Shown here in pieces: positions 53,059 through 61,419 of a stretch of 64,000 nt of DNA. The DNA comes from Bradyrhizobium arachidis (GTDB taxonomy: Bacteria > Pseudomonadota > Alphaproteobacteria > Rhizobiales > Xanthobacteraceae), in the NCBI RefSeq assembly GCF_024758505.1, contig NZ_CP077970.1, forward strand, positions 8,308,001 through 8,372,000, in the 5' to 3' direction. Below the pieces are notes generated by a model that was not told the origin of the DNA, did no database searches, and saw only the letters and a program-made list of their open reading frames with translations. Position 1 is the first letter of the stretch; each line of letters starts with the position of its first letter. A program made the position numbers and the translations under genes.

Positions 53059-53469
53059 TCAATCCGCCCGCAACTTGAGCACTTTGTCAGTGCATTCGAC
53101 GATCGTCAGATGCTGCGGGATCGTCTCTGCGGGCCGGAACAAGTGAAGCGAAGCCCCCTCGCCGCGCGACCACGAGCCGTTGCGCGCACGCGTGCGATCA
53201 TCGAGACCGGCCCCCAGAAACAGCACGGTGCCGTCGGCATGGAACTCAAACCAGTCGCGGCCGCGCGATGGTGGAAACACAAAACCTTGCGGCCGCAGCA
53301 CCATGACGCCATTCGCGTCTTCCTCGCGCGAATGGCCCCACGTCCCGATAAGACATTCAAACTCGCTTGCTGCCACCGCTTCCTGGTTCCATTGCAATTC
53401 GCGCGGGCCGATCCACGCGAACCGCGTGTCAGGGCCCGGCTCCGGCCGCCACGCCAGCGAGCGCAGCAA
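53059..53469 (-). CDS. hypothetical protein downstream of the M43-like gene
   Basis: A 136-residue open frame from TTG 53469, overlapping the 3' end of the metalloprotease gene by 41 bases on the same strand. The reading includes NGVMVLRPQGFVFPPSRGRD, WFEFHADGTVLFLGAGLDDR and LTIVECTDKVLKL, which look like a small beta-rich lipocalin-like domain. The start is uncertain: there is no clear ribosome site and translation may be coupled to the upstream gene. Family not recognised. Confidence 0.55.
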   Translation of the reverse strand: MLRSLAWRPEPGPDTRFAWIGPRELQWNQEAVAASEFECLIGTWGHSREEDANGVMVLRPQGFVFPPSRGRDWFEFHADGTVLFLGAGLDDRTRARNGSWSRGEGASLHLFRPAETIPQHLTIVECTDKVLKLRAD

Positions 53470-54382
53470 CCATGGGCTTGCCGATCATCGATCGCGGCCC
53501 GGCAAGCGTAGCACGTATTCGCGCAACCTGTCCCGGTGTGAACATGAACATCGAATCATCGTCGACATAGTCCATGTAGTTCATGAACATGTCGCCGCTC
53601 GGGGCATTGTGGCAACTGACATGCGGAAAGGTCGGCTTGCCGAAGTTCTCATGGTCCTGAACCGGCGTATCTCCGACCTTGTCGTCCGTGTTGCAGCCGG
53701 CCGCGTCTCCCCAGATGTGATAGAGGTCGAGCCAGTGTCCGACCTCGTGGGTCGCCGTCCGCCCCAGATTGAAGGGCGGTGCTGATGTGCCGCTCGTCCC
53801 GAACGCATTGTGAATAATGGCGACGCCGTCGGTCGCAGGCAGGCCGCCGGGAAACTGGGCGTATCCCAGCAGTTGGCGCGGCCCGTCGATCAGTTCCGGA
53901 CAGACCCACATGTTGAGGTATCGGGTCGTATCCCAGGAGTCGTGTCCGCCTTGAGCAGTGAACTTCATGGCATTGTCGGTACCGAATTGCTGGACGTTGG
54001 TTAAGGTACGCGTGATGCCGGAGGTCGGTTGGCCCTGCGGGTCGATGGTCGCCAATGCGAATTCGACAAAAGCGTCTGCCACGAGCGGCTGGAATGCGCC
54101 GGGTACCTTCGCGGTATCGGGATTCTTCTTGCGATAGTCGTTATTGAGCACGTCGATCTGGCTCTTGATCTGCGCGTCCGCGATGTTTTCCGACCCGCCG
54201 CGGTGGATCACGTGGACCACAACCGGGATGACGGTCGGGACGGTGGGAGCCGGAAGCGCTCCCATGGCCATGGCCTGGGCCTCGATCGCCGCCCTCGCGC
54301 GAGCGTAGTCGGCATTGGTGCGCATCAAAGCCGCGTGAATGTCGTGGGCGCCGCAGGTGCGCCGGTCAGGTAAGTCCGCCAT
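53429..54382 (-). CDS. M43-family (pappalysin/cytophagalysin-like) zinc metalloprotease
   Basis: A 317-residue protein with GGGAGGGG before ATG 54382. The zinc motif is THEVGHWLDLYHIWGD, with three His and the catalytic Glu; the usual Gly of HExxHxxGxxH is Asp here. A Met-turn follows in FMNYMDYVDDDSMF. Upstream, PTVIPVVVHVIHRGG and LNNDYRKKNPDT are typical M43 segments, and the GCNTDDKVGDTP and PHVSCHN Cys pair fits a disulfide. No signal peptide is visible, unusual for the family. It is central in a probable three-gene operon with the S41-like gene 55 bases upstream. Confidence 0.88.
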   Translation of the reverse strand: MADLPDRRTCGAHDIHAALMRTNADYARARAAIEAQAMAMGALPAPTVPTVIPVVVHVIHRGGSENIADAQIKSQIDVLNNDYRKKNPDTAKVPGAFQPLVADAFVEFALATIDPQGQPTSGITRTLTNVQQFGTDNAMKFTAQGGHDSWDTTRYLNMWVCPELIDGPRQLLGYAQFPGGLPATDGVAIIHNAFGTSGTSAPPFNLGRTATHEVGHWLDLYHIWGDAAGCNTDDKVGDTPVQDHENFGKPTFPHVSCHNAPSGDMFMNYMDYVDDDSMFMFTPGQVARIRATLAGPRSMIGKPMVAALAGVAAGAGP

Positions 54383-54437
54383 CTATGAAACCCCTCCCGT
54401 TGGATCCGAAGGACGAAACGCCCGAGGAAAAGCTCCG

Positions 54438-56459
54438 TCAGGCCTGCAATCGGCGACAGCAGACGAGCTTGCCGCCGGCGTAACCTCGCAATTCAATGCT
54501 CATCGCCGAAGCTGAGAGCCTGAACTCCTGGTTCTCAGGCAAAACAAATTTGACGGCACGATCAGCGACATTCCTCGAACCGCGCGGCCGTCCCTCGACG
54601 AAGACATCGACGTAGTCGACATTGTCGGTCGCGAGTTCGAACGACAACTTGTCGTTCGCTCGAGCCGACTTGACCTCGAACCTTCGGACCGGTTCGGTCA
54701 GTCCCGCGAGCTCCGCGGCAGCGCGCGCGAGCAAGTCCGGATTGTTATTGAGGACGTCGTTGCGCGTGAGCTTATGCTCGGCATTGGGCGTGACGCCGAG
54801 TTCTTCCAGCTCGGTGCCGGCTTCATCGCCGACGCGCAGCGTTCTCCGTATCGCTACGCGCATGCTCGCGCCCTTCGGCAGTTGATCGAGCGGCGACGGA
54901 TTTCCTCCGGCCGCGAAGAACTGGCGAATGAGCTCGAGCGTCCAGACATTGGCGCCACCCGCGCCCGTATTTCTGTCGGTGCCGAGGATCCGTCCGATCT
55001 TGTGATCCTGGAATCCAGCCGAAAAGATATCGGTCGTGCTGTAACAGCGTGCATCAGTGATCAGGAGGACGGGGCCGTAGTAGCGCTGTCCGATGTCATT
55101 GCAGCGCTCGGGAGCAGTGATCGGGAAGGCGGCGGAGAATGCCGCTCCCGTCTCGACCGCCCGGTCGAGCGAAGGCGCCCAGCTCTTCAACTGGTCGACG
55201 GACTTGCAAAGCGTCGCGTTGGGCCTGGTGTTGATGAACTGCAGCCTGCACGGTTCGATGGTCCTGGGCGTCAGCAGTTGAAGCAGCCGCTCGCCCGCCC
55301 AGATCAATCCGCCGCCATTGCCGCGAACGTCGACGATGAGCCCGTTCTTCGGCATCTCGGGAAGATCTATGAGACGGAGGAACTCGTTGACGAACGCGAC
55401 GTCGTCGCCGACGGAGAACGTGAAGATCCGCACATAGGCGTAGGCCTTTCCGCCTGAATTGACGACCTGGGCGGAGAATACGTCGGGCATGGTGGACTGC
55501 GTGCCGCTCACGGCGCTTTCGACTGCCACGGTTTCCGCTGCCGCGGTCTCCCCCGGTGCCGCGCCGGCCGCCATGCTCGTCACCCGGGCGTTGATACGTG
55601 CCGATTCGAGGTCGCGCTTGGCCTTGATCACGTGCTGGGCGAACAGCAGCTTGTTGATCCGCCGGAATGTATCGCCTTCCAGATCCAACCCCAGCGCGGC
55701 CGCTGCGGCACTGGGGACGTCGGGAGCCACCGCATCCGCTTCAGGCGGAAGTCCGATGATGGCCCAGTCGGCGCGAAACTCCAGCGCATTCCCGGCAAGA
55801 TCCGTGTAGCCGATCACCACCCATTCCTCGTCGGGAGGCGGCGAGATGTTCATGGCGCGCTTCGTCAGACCCGCAACGCCGCGCGCGTGGCGCGCCGCCG
55901 GGTTGCTGCCCGCATGATAGGAGGCTGCAATCTCCACCGCGCGATCGATCGGCACGCCGTTCCAATAGGTGAGCTCGACGCCGGGGACGAAGGTCGCATG
56001 GCTAAAGCCCTGGACGGTTTGCGCAACGATGTATTTGCGCCGGCCGCCGTCGAAACATGCTTCGACACGGAACGGCAGGAACGCCGTCATCTGGGAAAAG
56101 TGGGATGGCAGTATGTAGTTGGTGTGAAGATCGCGAAGCGAGGTGAAGATATCCGTCATCTCGTGATGAAACGCGATCTCGCTGGCGAGCTGGGGCAGCC
56201 TGCGCTGCAGAAGGCGCAGACGCTGCAACGGATCCACCCCGTGCATCGCTCGCTTGAGGGGCAGGTGCGCATAGAATCCCTCCAGCAGCTTGATGGCCTG
56301 GTCGACGAGCAGATCAATCTCTTCCGGTGTCAGCTTGTCGATGGTCTGGAGGAACTCTCCGAGCCCCCTGCCTCCCGTGAAAGTCGCTCGCACGCTGTCG
56401 TCGGCGGCAGCGGCGAAGTCGCTCAGGCTGCCACCATCAGATTTGGGGATGCTTGCCAT
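54438..56459 (-). CDS. S41-family peptidase-like protein
   Basis: A 673-residue protein from ATG 56459 (GAGGGCGG upstream). The C-terminal catalytic region of the tail-specific-protease fold is visible: NGLIVDVRGNGGGLIWAGER and VLLITDARCYSTTDIFSAGF, whose Ser is the expected nucleophile. The general-base Lys of CtpA-like members (TFGKGTV) is not apparent; the aligned loop reads TGAGGANVW. The first 300 residues (MTDIFTSLRDLHTNYILPSH) resemble the N-terminal domain of S41 relatives. A 100-residue C-terminal beta domain follows. No signal peptide. It is the first gene of a cassette with the M43-like protease. Confidence 0.82.
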   Translation of the reverse strand: MASIPKSDGGSLSDFAAAADDSVRATFTGGRGLGEFLQTIDKLTPEEIDLLVDQAIKLLEGFYAHLPLKRAMHGVDPLQRLRLLQRRLPQLASEIAFHHEMTDIFTSLRDLHTNYILPSHFSQMTAFLPFRVEACFDGGRRKYIVAQTVQGFSHATFVPGVELTYWNGVPIDRAVEIAASYHAGSNPAARHARGVAGLTKRAMNISPPPDEEWVVIGYTDLAGNALEFRADWAIIGLPPEADAVAPDVPSAAAAALGLDLEGDTFRRINKLLFAQHVIKAKRDLESARINARVTSMAAGAAPGETAAAETVAVESAVSGTQSTMPDVFSAQVVNSGGKAYAYVRIFTFSVGDDVAFVNEFLRLIDLPEMPKNGLIVDVRGNGGGLIWAGERLLQLLTPRTIEPCRLQFINTRPNATLCKSVDQLKSWAPSLDRAVETGAAFSAAFPITAPERCNDIGQRYYGPVLLITDARCYSTTDIFSAGFQDHKIGRILGTDRNTGAGGANVWTLELIRQFFAAGGNPSPLDQLPKGASMRVAIRRTLRVGDEAGTELEELGVTPNAEHKLTRNDVLNNNPDLLARAAAELAGLTEPVRRFEVKSARANDKLSFELATDNVDYVDVFVEGRPRGSRNVADRAVKFVLPENQEFRLSASAMSIELRGYAGGKLVCCRRLQA

Positions 56460-56867
56460 GATCCGCCCTCGGCAACGAACAACGAATAGAGACGTCCGCG
56501 CACGCCGGCGCGCGGTCAATGAACTAGGTAAGTAATTTCAACCTAAAAATGCTTTTTATCTACGATACACCTGTCGACGATCGCCTTCAAGTTGTCCGTG
56601 TGCGGGGTCGTCGGGATGACAGTGTGACCTCTTGCCACGGCACCCGAGCGGAGCCGGCACAAGAATAAACGGCGGGCTTTCGGCCCGCCGCCTACTGAGG
56701 CAAGGGCGTCATTGCGGTGTCGTATCAGACCTTTCGAGGCGCGTGAGGCTTCGACCCCAGCAATCACTTTCGTCGATCGATGGCGCGGGAGCTCCGCAGG
56801 CCCGGGCTCCGCGCTGAAGACCCGCAATATCATTTGACCGTGGCGCCCTTCTCGACCACAAGCGGCC
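56460..56867. other. intergenic region upstream of the peptidase cassette
   Basis: 408 bases. The part next to the S41-like start (56520-56570) is AT-rich for this genome (CTTTTTATCTACGATACACC) and should hold the cassette promoter. The right 27-nt repeat lies at 56664-56690. Open frames here are shadows. Confidence 0.5.
56664..56690. repeat. right 27-nt repeat (terminator-like hairpin)
   Basis: Identical over 27 bases to 52939-52965; the GGCGGGC / GCCCGCC stem is kept but the last seven pairs of the left copy are lost after position 56690. The two copies flank the peptidase cassette in direct orientation. Confidence 0.8.
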
Positions 56868-57104
56868 ATGGCCAAAAAACCCGGAACCAACCCCAAAGGC
56901 GAGTTCGCCTTTTTCAACGTCGTCTATGAAGACGATTCCCAACGCTCCAACCGCCGCGTGCCCACTGAGCTGCTCGACGGCCTCGACGGCGACGAACCCG
57001 CGCGCGGCTTCATCATGGAGCAGGACCGTGAGATCGCCGAGAAGTCGGGGCGACCGGCGCTGGGGATCAAGCGGATCGAGCGGGTCGGCGCGAAGAAGAA
57101 ATAG
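56868..57104 (+). CDS. conserved hypothetical protein, 78 residues
   Basis: Small hydrophilic protein beginning MAKKPGTNPKGEFAFFNVVY with a middle SNRRVPTELLDGLDGDEPAR and a basic tail (IKRIERVGAKKK). No signal, membrane segment or zinc motif. The pattern suits a small nucleic-acid- or ribosome-associated protein, but that is a guess. It is convergent with the DUF393 gene, 18 bases apart. Confidence 0.7.
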   Translation: MAKKPGTNPKGEFAFFNVVYEDDSQRSNRRVPTELLDGLDGDEPARGFIMEQDREIAEKSGRPALGIKRIERVGAKKK

Positions 57105-57122
57105 GCGGGCAAAGACGCACGC

Positions 57123-57500
57123 TCACCAACGCCCGCTCCACTTGTTCCAGGCAAACAGCAGATCGGCAAAGCGGTCATAGAAGAAGCGCGTGAACGGCAG
57201 CGCCACGCGATTGCCGAACAGCGCCGCAAGCCACCCCTCCCCCGGCGTTATCCGCCACAGCGCAATCGCGACATCCGCGCCGACGATGAGCCGGCCGGCC
57301 TCATCGGTCGCATGCAGGCGGCGCCTGATGTCGTCGAGCGAGGCGCCAAACTGCGCCAGTACATCGGGCTGCTCGTTGATATCCTTGAACTCTACCGTGC
57401 CCGCGCGCACCAGCGCCAGCAGCTTGTTGCGCTGCCAGTCGATGCCGGCGTCGCAGACGGGGCAGCGGGTGTTGTAGTAGACGGTGAGATTGGCCGGCAT
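57123..57500 (-). CDS. DUF393 / DCC-family thiol-disulfide oxidoreductase-like protein
   Basis: A 125-residue thioredoxin-fold protein. The DCC-type start VYYNTRCPVCDAGIDWQRNK has a CPVC redox motif near residue 13, and the C-terminus has FFYDRFADLLFAWNKW. It lies 45 bases after the DUF817 gene on the same strand, so the two are likely co-transcribed. Confidence 0.9.
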   Translation of the reverse strand: MPANLTVYYNTRCPVCDAGIDWQRNKLLALVRAGTVEFKDINEQPDVLAQFGASLDDIRRRLHATDEAGRLIVGADVAIALWRITPGEGWLAALFGNRVALPFTRFFYDRFADLLFAWNKWSGRW

Positions 57501-57545
57501 TATCGAAGCGCCTTTCGTGTCGGAAGTACAAGCCGGCGGGCCGGA

Positions 57546-58457
57546 CTACGCAGCTTGCCGCTCTGCCTCGCCGGAAGCCACCTTTGCAACTTCCGGCTCC
57601 AGCGTGGCGCGCGGCGCATTGACCAGGCTCACCAACGTGTAGCTGATGATGAGGAGTAGGAACCACGAGCCGAACTTGGCGGGCGATACCAGCGCCCATG
57701 CGTGCTGCTGGGACGGGTAGAGCCAGATTCTGGTGTAGGTGCCGATGTTCTCGGCAAACCAGATGAACGACGACACCAGCACGAGGCCGAGAGGCAGGGG
57801 CATGGAGCGGTAGTCGGCCCAGACCTTGAAGTAGATGGTGGTGCGTCCGAACACCAGAGCCGCTACGACAAAGAGCAGAACGCGCAGATCTACCACGAAA
57901 TGATGCGCGAAGAAGTTCAGATAGATTGCAATGCTCAGCGCAATGAGCGCCGAGCGCGACGGGTGCCGCTCGAAGCGGAAATCGAACAGGCGCCATGCGC
58001 GGCATAGGTAACTTCCGATGCACGAATACATGAAGCCGGTGAACAGGGGCACGCCGCCGATCCGGAACAAGCTTGGCTCGGGATAGATCCACGAGCCCAT
58101 CGAAGTCTTGAAGATCTCCATCACCGTGCCGACGACATGGTAGATGACGATGACCTTGGCTTCGTCGACCGTCTCCAGACGACTCGCAAGCAGGGCCAAT
58201 TGCACGGCAATCATGCAGAGAAGCAGGAAATCATAGCGCGCGAGCGGCGCATTCGCCGGATAGAGCCGGTAGGTCGCAATCATCGACGCGACCGCGAAGC
58301 CACCGAAAAGGCACGCCCAGCCTTGCTTGACGCCGAAGCGAAGGAATTCATAGAGCCACGCCGTCGACCGGCGCCGCGCCATGAAGCGCCCCAGACGCCA
58401 TTCGCCGACGATGAACCGGCGAAGCGGCGGCCAGTTTGCCGCGGCACTCGCCCGCAT
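57546..58457 (-). CDS. DUF817 integral membrane protein
   Basis: A 303-residue polytopic membrane protein with about seven hydrophobic segments (YDFLLLCMIAVQLALLASRL, VLLFVVAALVFGRTTIYFKV, FGSWFLLLIISYTLVSLVNA). DUF817 signatures are STAWLYEFLRFGVKQGWACL and the conserved His/Trp run YHVVGTVMEIFKTSMGSW with HHFVVDLRV. ATG 58457 is chosen; a GTG at 58529 would add 24 residues. Function unknown; operon with the DUF393 redox protein suggests a shared membrane redox role, which is inference. Confidence 0.85.
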   Translation of the reverse strand: MRASAAANWPPLRRFIVGEWRLGRFMARRRSTAWLYEFLRFGVKQGWACLFGGFAVASMIATYRLYPANAPLARYDFLLLCMIAVQLALLASRLETVDEAKVIVIYHVVGTVMEIFKTSMGSWIYPEPSLFRIGGVPLFTGFMYSCIGSYLCRAWRLFDFRFERHPSRSALIALSIAIYLNFFAHHFVVDLRVLLFVVAALVFGRTTIYFKVWADYRSMPLPLGLVLVSSFIWFAENIGTYTRIWLYPSQQHAWALVSPAKFGSWFLLLIISYTLVSLVNAPRATLEPEVAKVASGEAERQAA

Positions 58458-58698
58458 GATGCCGGCCGCAGACTCGCCTATGTCGGTTTGCCGATTGAAT
58501 GTGTGATGCACGGCGGGAACCGTGCGCACCGACCGCGATCAAAACAAGGCGGATCTTTGCAGAATTTCCTGAGAGCCCAAAAACCTGCGACAGATCCACT
58601 GCACCGCCGCTTGCACAGGCGCATTCGCGGTGGGTGCAACTGGTCGAACGCCCGTCATCCCAACGGCATGTCGCATGTCGCGCAGGATCTTATGACGC

Positions 58699-58802
58699 TA
58701 AAGCGCGATGGCTTTAGGTTGAATCGTCACCGCGCTTTAGCTCTTTGTTTGAGCATGATCTTCTCGGAAAACCGCTGCGCACTTTTCCGGATCATGCTTT
58801 AG
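58699..58802. repeat. Bradyrhizobium-type intergenic repeat with inverted arms, full copy
   Basis: Starts TAAAGCGCGATGGCTTTAGG, arms close with CGCGCTTTAG, then GAGCATGATCTTCTCGG and CTTTTCCGGATCATGCTTTA. It has the internal 19 bases missing from the copy at 14658. The rest of the gene-free stretch (58458-58885) holds no other recognised feature besides the terminator and a GCCCGGG hairpin at 58853-58873. Confidence 0.8.
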
Positions 58803-58809
58803 GCCCTCG

Positions 58810-58838
58810 TCAAACAAACGGCGGGCCTTCGCCCGCCG
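58810..58838 (-). terminator. rho-independent terminator of rpoD
   Basis: Read on the minus strand: CGGCGGGC / GCCCGCCG stem, loop GAAG, then TTTGTTTG, about 48 bases after the rpoD stop. Confidence 0.8.
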
Positions 58839-58885
58839 CTGTGTCCGATGGTTGCCCGGGTCAAGCCCGGGCATGACAATCTCGA

Positions 58886-61036
58886 TCAGTTATCCAGGAA
58901 GCTCCGCAGCTTCCTCGACCGCGACGGATGCTTCAGCTTCCGCAGCGCCTTGGCTTCGATCTGGCGGATGCGTTCGCGCGTCACGCTGAACTGCTGGCCG
59001 ACTTCTTCCAGCGTGTGGTCGGTGTTCATGCCGATGCCGAAGCGCATGCGGAGCACGCGCTCTTCGCGCGGGGTGAGCGAGGCGAGCACGCGCGTGGTGG
59101 TCTCGCGCAGGTTCGACTGGATCGCGGCGTCGATGGGGAGGATCGCGTTCTTGTCCTCGATGAAATCGCCGAGGTGCGAATCCTCTTCGTCACCGACCGG
59201 CGTCTCGAGCGACAAGGGCTCCTTGGCGATCTTGAGGACCTTGCGCACCTTCTCCAGGGGCATGCCGAGCTTCTCGGCAAGCTCTTCCGGGGTCGGCTCG
59301 CGGCCGATCTCGTTCAGCATCTGGCGCGAGGTACGCACGATCTTGTTGATCGTCTCGATCATGTGCACGGGGATGCGGATGGTGCGCGCCTGGTCGGCGA
59401 TCGAGCGGGTGATCGCCTGCCGGATCCACCACGTGGCGTAGGTCGAGAACTTGTAGCCGCGGCGGTACTCGAACTTGTCGACGGCCTTCATCAGGCCGAT
59501 GTTGCCTTCCTGGATCAGGTCGAGGAACTGCAGGCCGCGGTTGGTGTACTTCTTCGCGATCGAGATCACCAAACGGAGGTTGGCTTCCACCATCTCCTTC
59601 TTGGCCTGGCGGGCTTCGCGCTCGCCCTTCTGTACGGAGTGCACGATCTTGCGGAATTCGCCGATCTCCAGACCCGTCAGGGCTGCGAGCTGATGCACCT
59701 CGTGGCGGAGGTCCTTGATGCGGTCCTTCTCGTGGTGGACGAAGTTCTTCCAGCCCTTGGCCGAAAGCTTCGAGACCCGGTTGAGCCAGCGCGGGTCGAG
59801 CTCAGAGCCCTGGTAGTTGCGCAGGAAGTCGTCGCGGGCGACGCCGTGGCTGTCGGCGAGCCGCATCAGGCGGCCCTCGTGCGAGACGAGGCGCTTGTTG
59901 ATGTCGTAGAGCTGCTCGACCAGTGAATCGATACGCGCCTGGTTGAGGCGCAGCGACTTCACCTCGACGATGATCTCGTCTTTCAGCTTCCTGTACTTGC
60001 GCTCCTGGTGCGGCGAGAGCGACGGCCCGTGCGAGGTGCTCTCGAGCTGGTTCTGGATGTCCTGCTCCTGGAGCTTGCGTAGCTTCTTGTAGTTGTCGGC
60101 GATCTTGTCGAAGATCTCGACGACCTTCGGCTTGAGCTCGGCCTCGATCGCCGCGAGCGACATCTGGTTCTCGAACTCGTCGTCCTCGTCCATGTCGGCT
60201 TCGGCAGCGGCCTCGCCCGGATCCTTCTCGGCTTCGCCACCATTGGGGGCGGCAGGCGCGGCACGGAACGGGGTCGGCGACGGCGGAGCGGCGGGCGGCG
60301 CGACAACGGGCGCAGCGCCAGCGGCCGCGGCCGCGCCTTCCGCAGGTGCCTCGCCGTTCTCGCCGGCGGGACCGCCGATCATCTGCGGGTTCATGCCGCC
60401 CTTGGCGTCGGGACCGGCATAGGTCGCTTCGAGATCGATGATGTCGCGCAGGAAGATCTTGCCTTCGTTGAGCTCATCGCGCCAGATGATGATGGCCTGG
60501 AAGGTCAGCGGGCTTTCGCAGAGGCCCGCGATCATCGCCTCGCGGCCGGCCTCGATGCGCTTGGCGATCGCGATTTCGCCTTCGCGGGAGAGCAGTTCGA
60601 CCGTGCCCATCTCGCGCAGATACATGCGCACGGGATCGTCGGTGCGCTCGCCCGGCTCGCTCTTCTTGACCTCGGTGACGGCCTTCTGCGTGACCTCGAC
60701 GAGCTCGTTGTCGGTATCGTCGTCCGAGGAATCCTTTTCCTCTTCCTCACCCTCGGCGTCGTCGGCCTCGGTGACGTTGATGCCCATGTCAGAGAGCATC
60801 GACATGATGTCTTCGATCTGTTCGGGCGAGGTCTGGTCGGACGGCAGCACTTCGTTGAGCTGATCGAAGGTCACGAAGCCGCGCTTCTTGGCCTGCTTGA
60901 TCATCTTCTTCACTGCCGCGTCGGACAGATCGAGCAAGGGCGAGGGAGCGTCCTGGGAATCCTTCTCCGGAGCGTCCGCTGCCTTGTCGTCCTTTTCCTT
61001 GTCCTTCGCCTGCAGCGTCTTTGCCTTGGTGGCCAT
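58886..61036 (-). CDS. rpoD: RNA polymerase primary sigma factor (sigma-70)
   Basis: A 716-residue housekeeping sigma factor. ATG 61036 ([10 protein letters not shown]) has AGGAG seven bases upstream. Region 1.1 is at about 45-105, region 1.2 is [20 protein letters not shown], then an acidic non-conserved region with an Ala/Pro-rich stretch ([13 protein letters not shown]). Region 2 is [20 protein letters not shown] and [20 protein letters not shown]; region 4 ends [20 protein letters not shown]. It lies downstream of dnaG on the same strand, the usual macromolecular-synthesis order. Confidence 0.98.
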   Translation of the reverse strand: MATKAKTLQAKDKEKDDKAADAPEKDSQDAPSPLLDLSDAAVKKMIKQAKKRGFVTFDQLNEVLPSDQTSPEQIEDIMSMLSDMGINVTEADDAEGEEEEKDSSDDDTDNELVEVTQKAVTEVKKSEPGERTDDPVRMYLREMGTVELLSREGEIAIAKRIEAGREAMIAGLCESPLTFQAIIIWRDELNEGKIFLRDIIDLEATYAGPDAKGGMNPQMIGGPAGENGEAPAEGAAAAAGAAPVVAPPAAPPSPTPFRAAPAAPNGGEAEKDPGEAAAEADMDEDDEFENQMSLAAIEAELKPKVVEIFDKIADNYKKLRKLQEQDIQNQLESTSHGPSLSPHQERKYRKLKDEIIVEVKSLRLNQARIDSLVEQLYDINKRLVSHEGRLMRLADSHGVARDDFLRNYQGSELDPRWLNRVSKLSAKGWKNFVHHEKDRIKDLRHEVHQLAALTGLEIGEFRKIVHSVQKGEREARQAKKEMVEANLRLVISIAKKYTNRGLQFLDLIQEGNIGLMKAVDKFEYRRGYKFSTYATWWIRQAITRSIADQARTIRIPVHMIETINKIVRTSRQMLNEIGREPTPEELAEKLGMPLEKVRKVLKIAKEPLSLETPVGDEEDSHLGDFIEDKNAILPIDAAIQSNLRETTTRVLASLTPREERVLRMRFGIGMNTDHTLEEVGQQFSVTRERIRQIEAKALRKLKHPSRSRKLRSFLDN

Positions 61037-61419
61037 CCATTGCTCCTGAAACGCGCTTATCATGCAGGTGGCGTGCAGCACGCCTGCCTGAATTCACTTG
61101 AACCTGTTGCTCGCCGCTCTCGCTTCGCCAGATCTCGACACAGAAAGGGCGGCGCAAACGTCGTTCGCCACCCCCAAACCTATCTCGTCGGATTTACCTA
61201 ACGCTTCGTGAGCACCTTTCGTGTCGCCGGCGAATGCAGGTTGAGTACCAACAGCGATTGCGCGGATTTATTCCTGACGCCTCTGTTTTGCCTGCGGCCG
61301 CCTGGGGCCAAAGTGCTACAAGACCGTTAAGCCTCGATTAACCCTGTTTCTGCCGCCAAACCTTGGATTTGGCGAGTCTTTTTGCGGTTCCGGTCGCTCC
61401 CGTCCGCATGATTCTTGTC
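61037..61419. other. dnaG-rpoD intergenic region
   Basis: 383 bases separating the two co-oriented genes. It should carry the rpoD promoter. A CCAAA-TCCAAGG-TTTGG hairpin lies near 61356-61372. No RNA or ORF is supported. Confidence 0.5.

Noticed and set aside
49800..53060. CRISPR array
   Set aside because: Repeats here are single hairpins without regular spacing or multiple spacers, and no cas genes are present.
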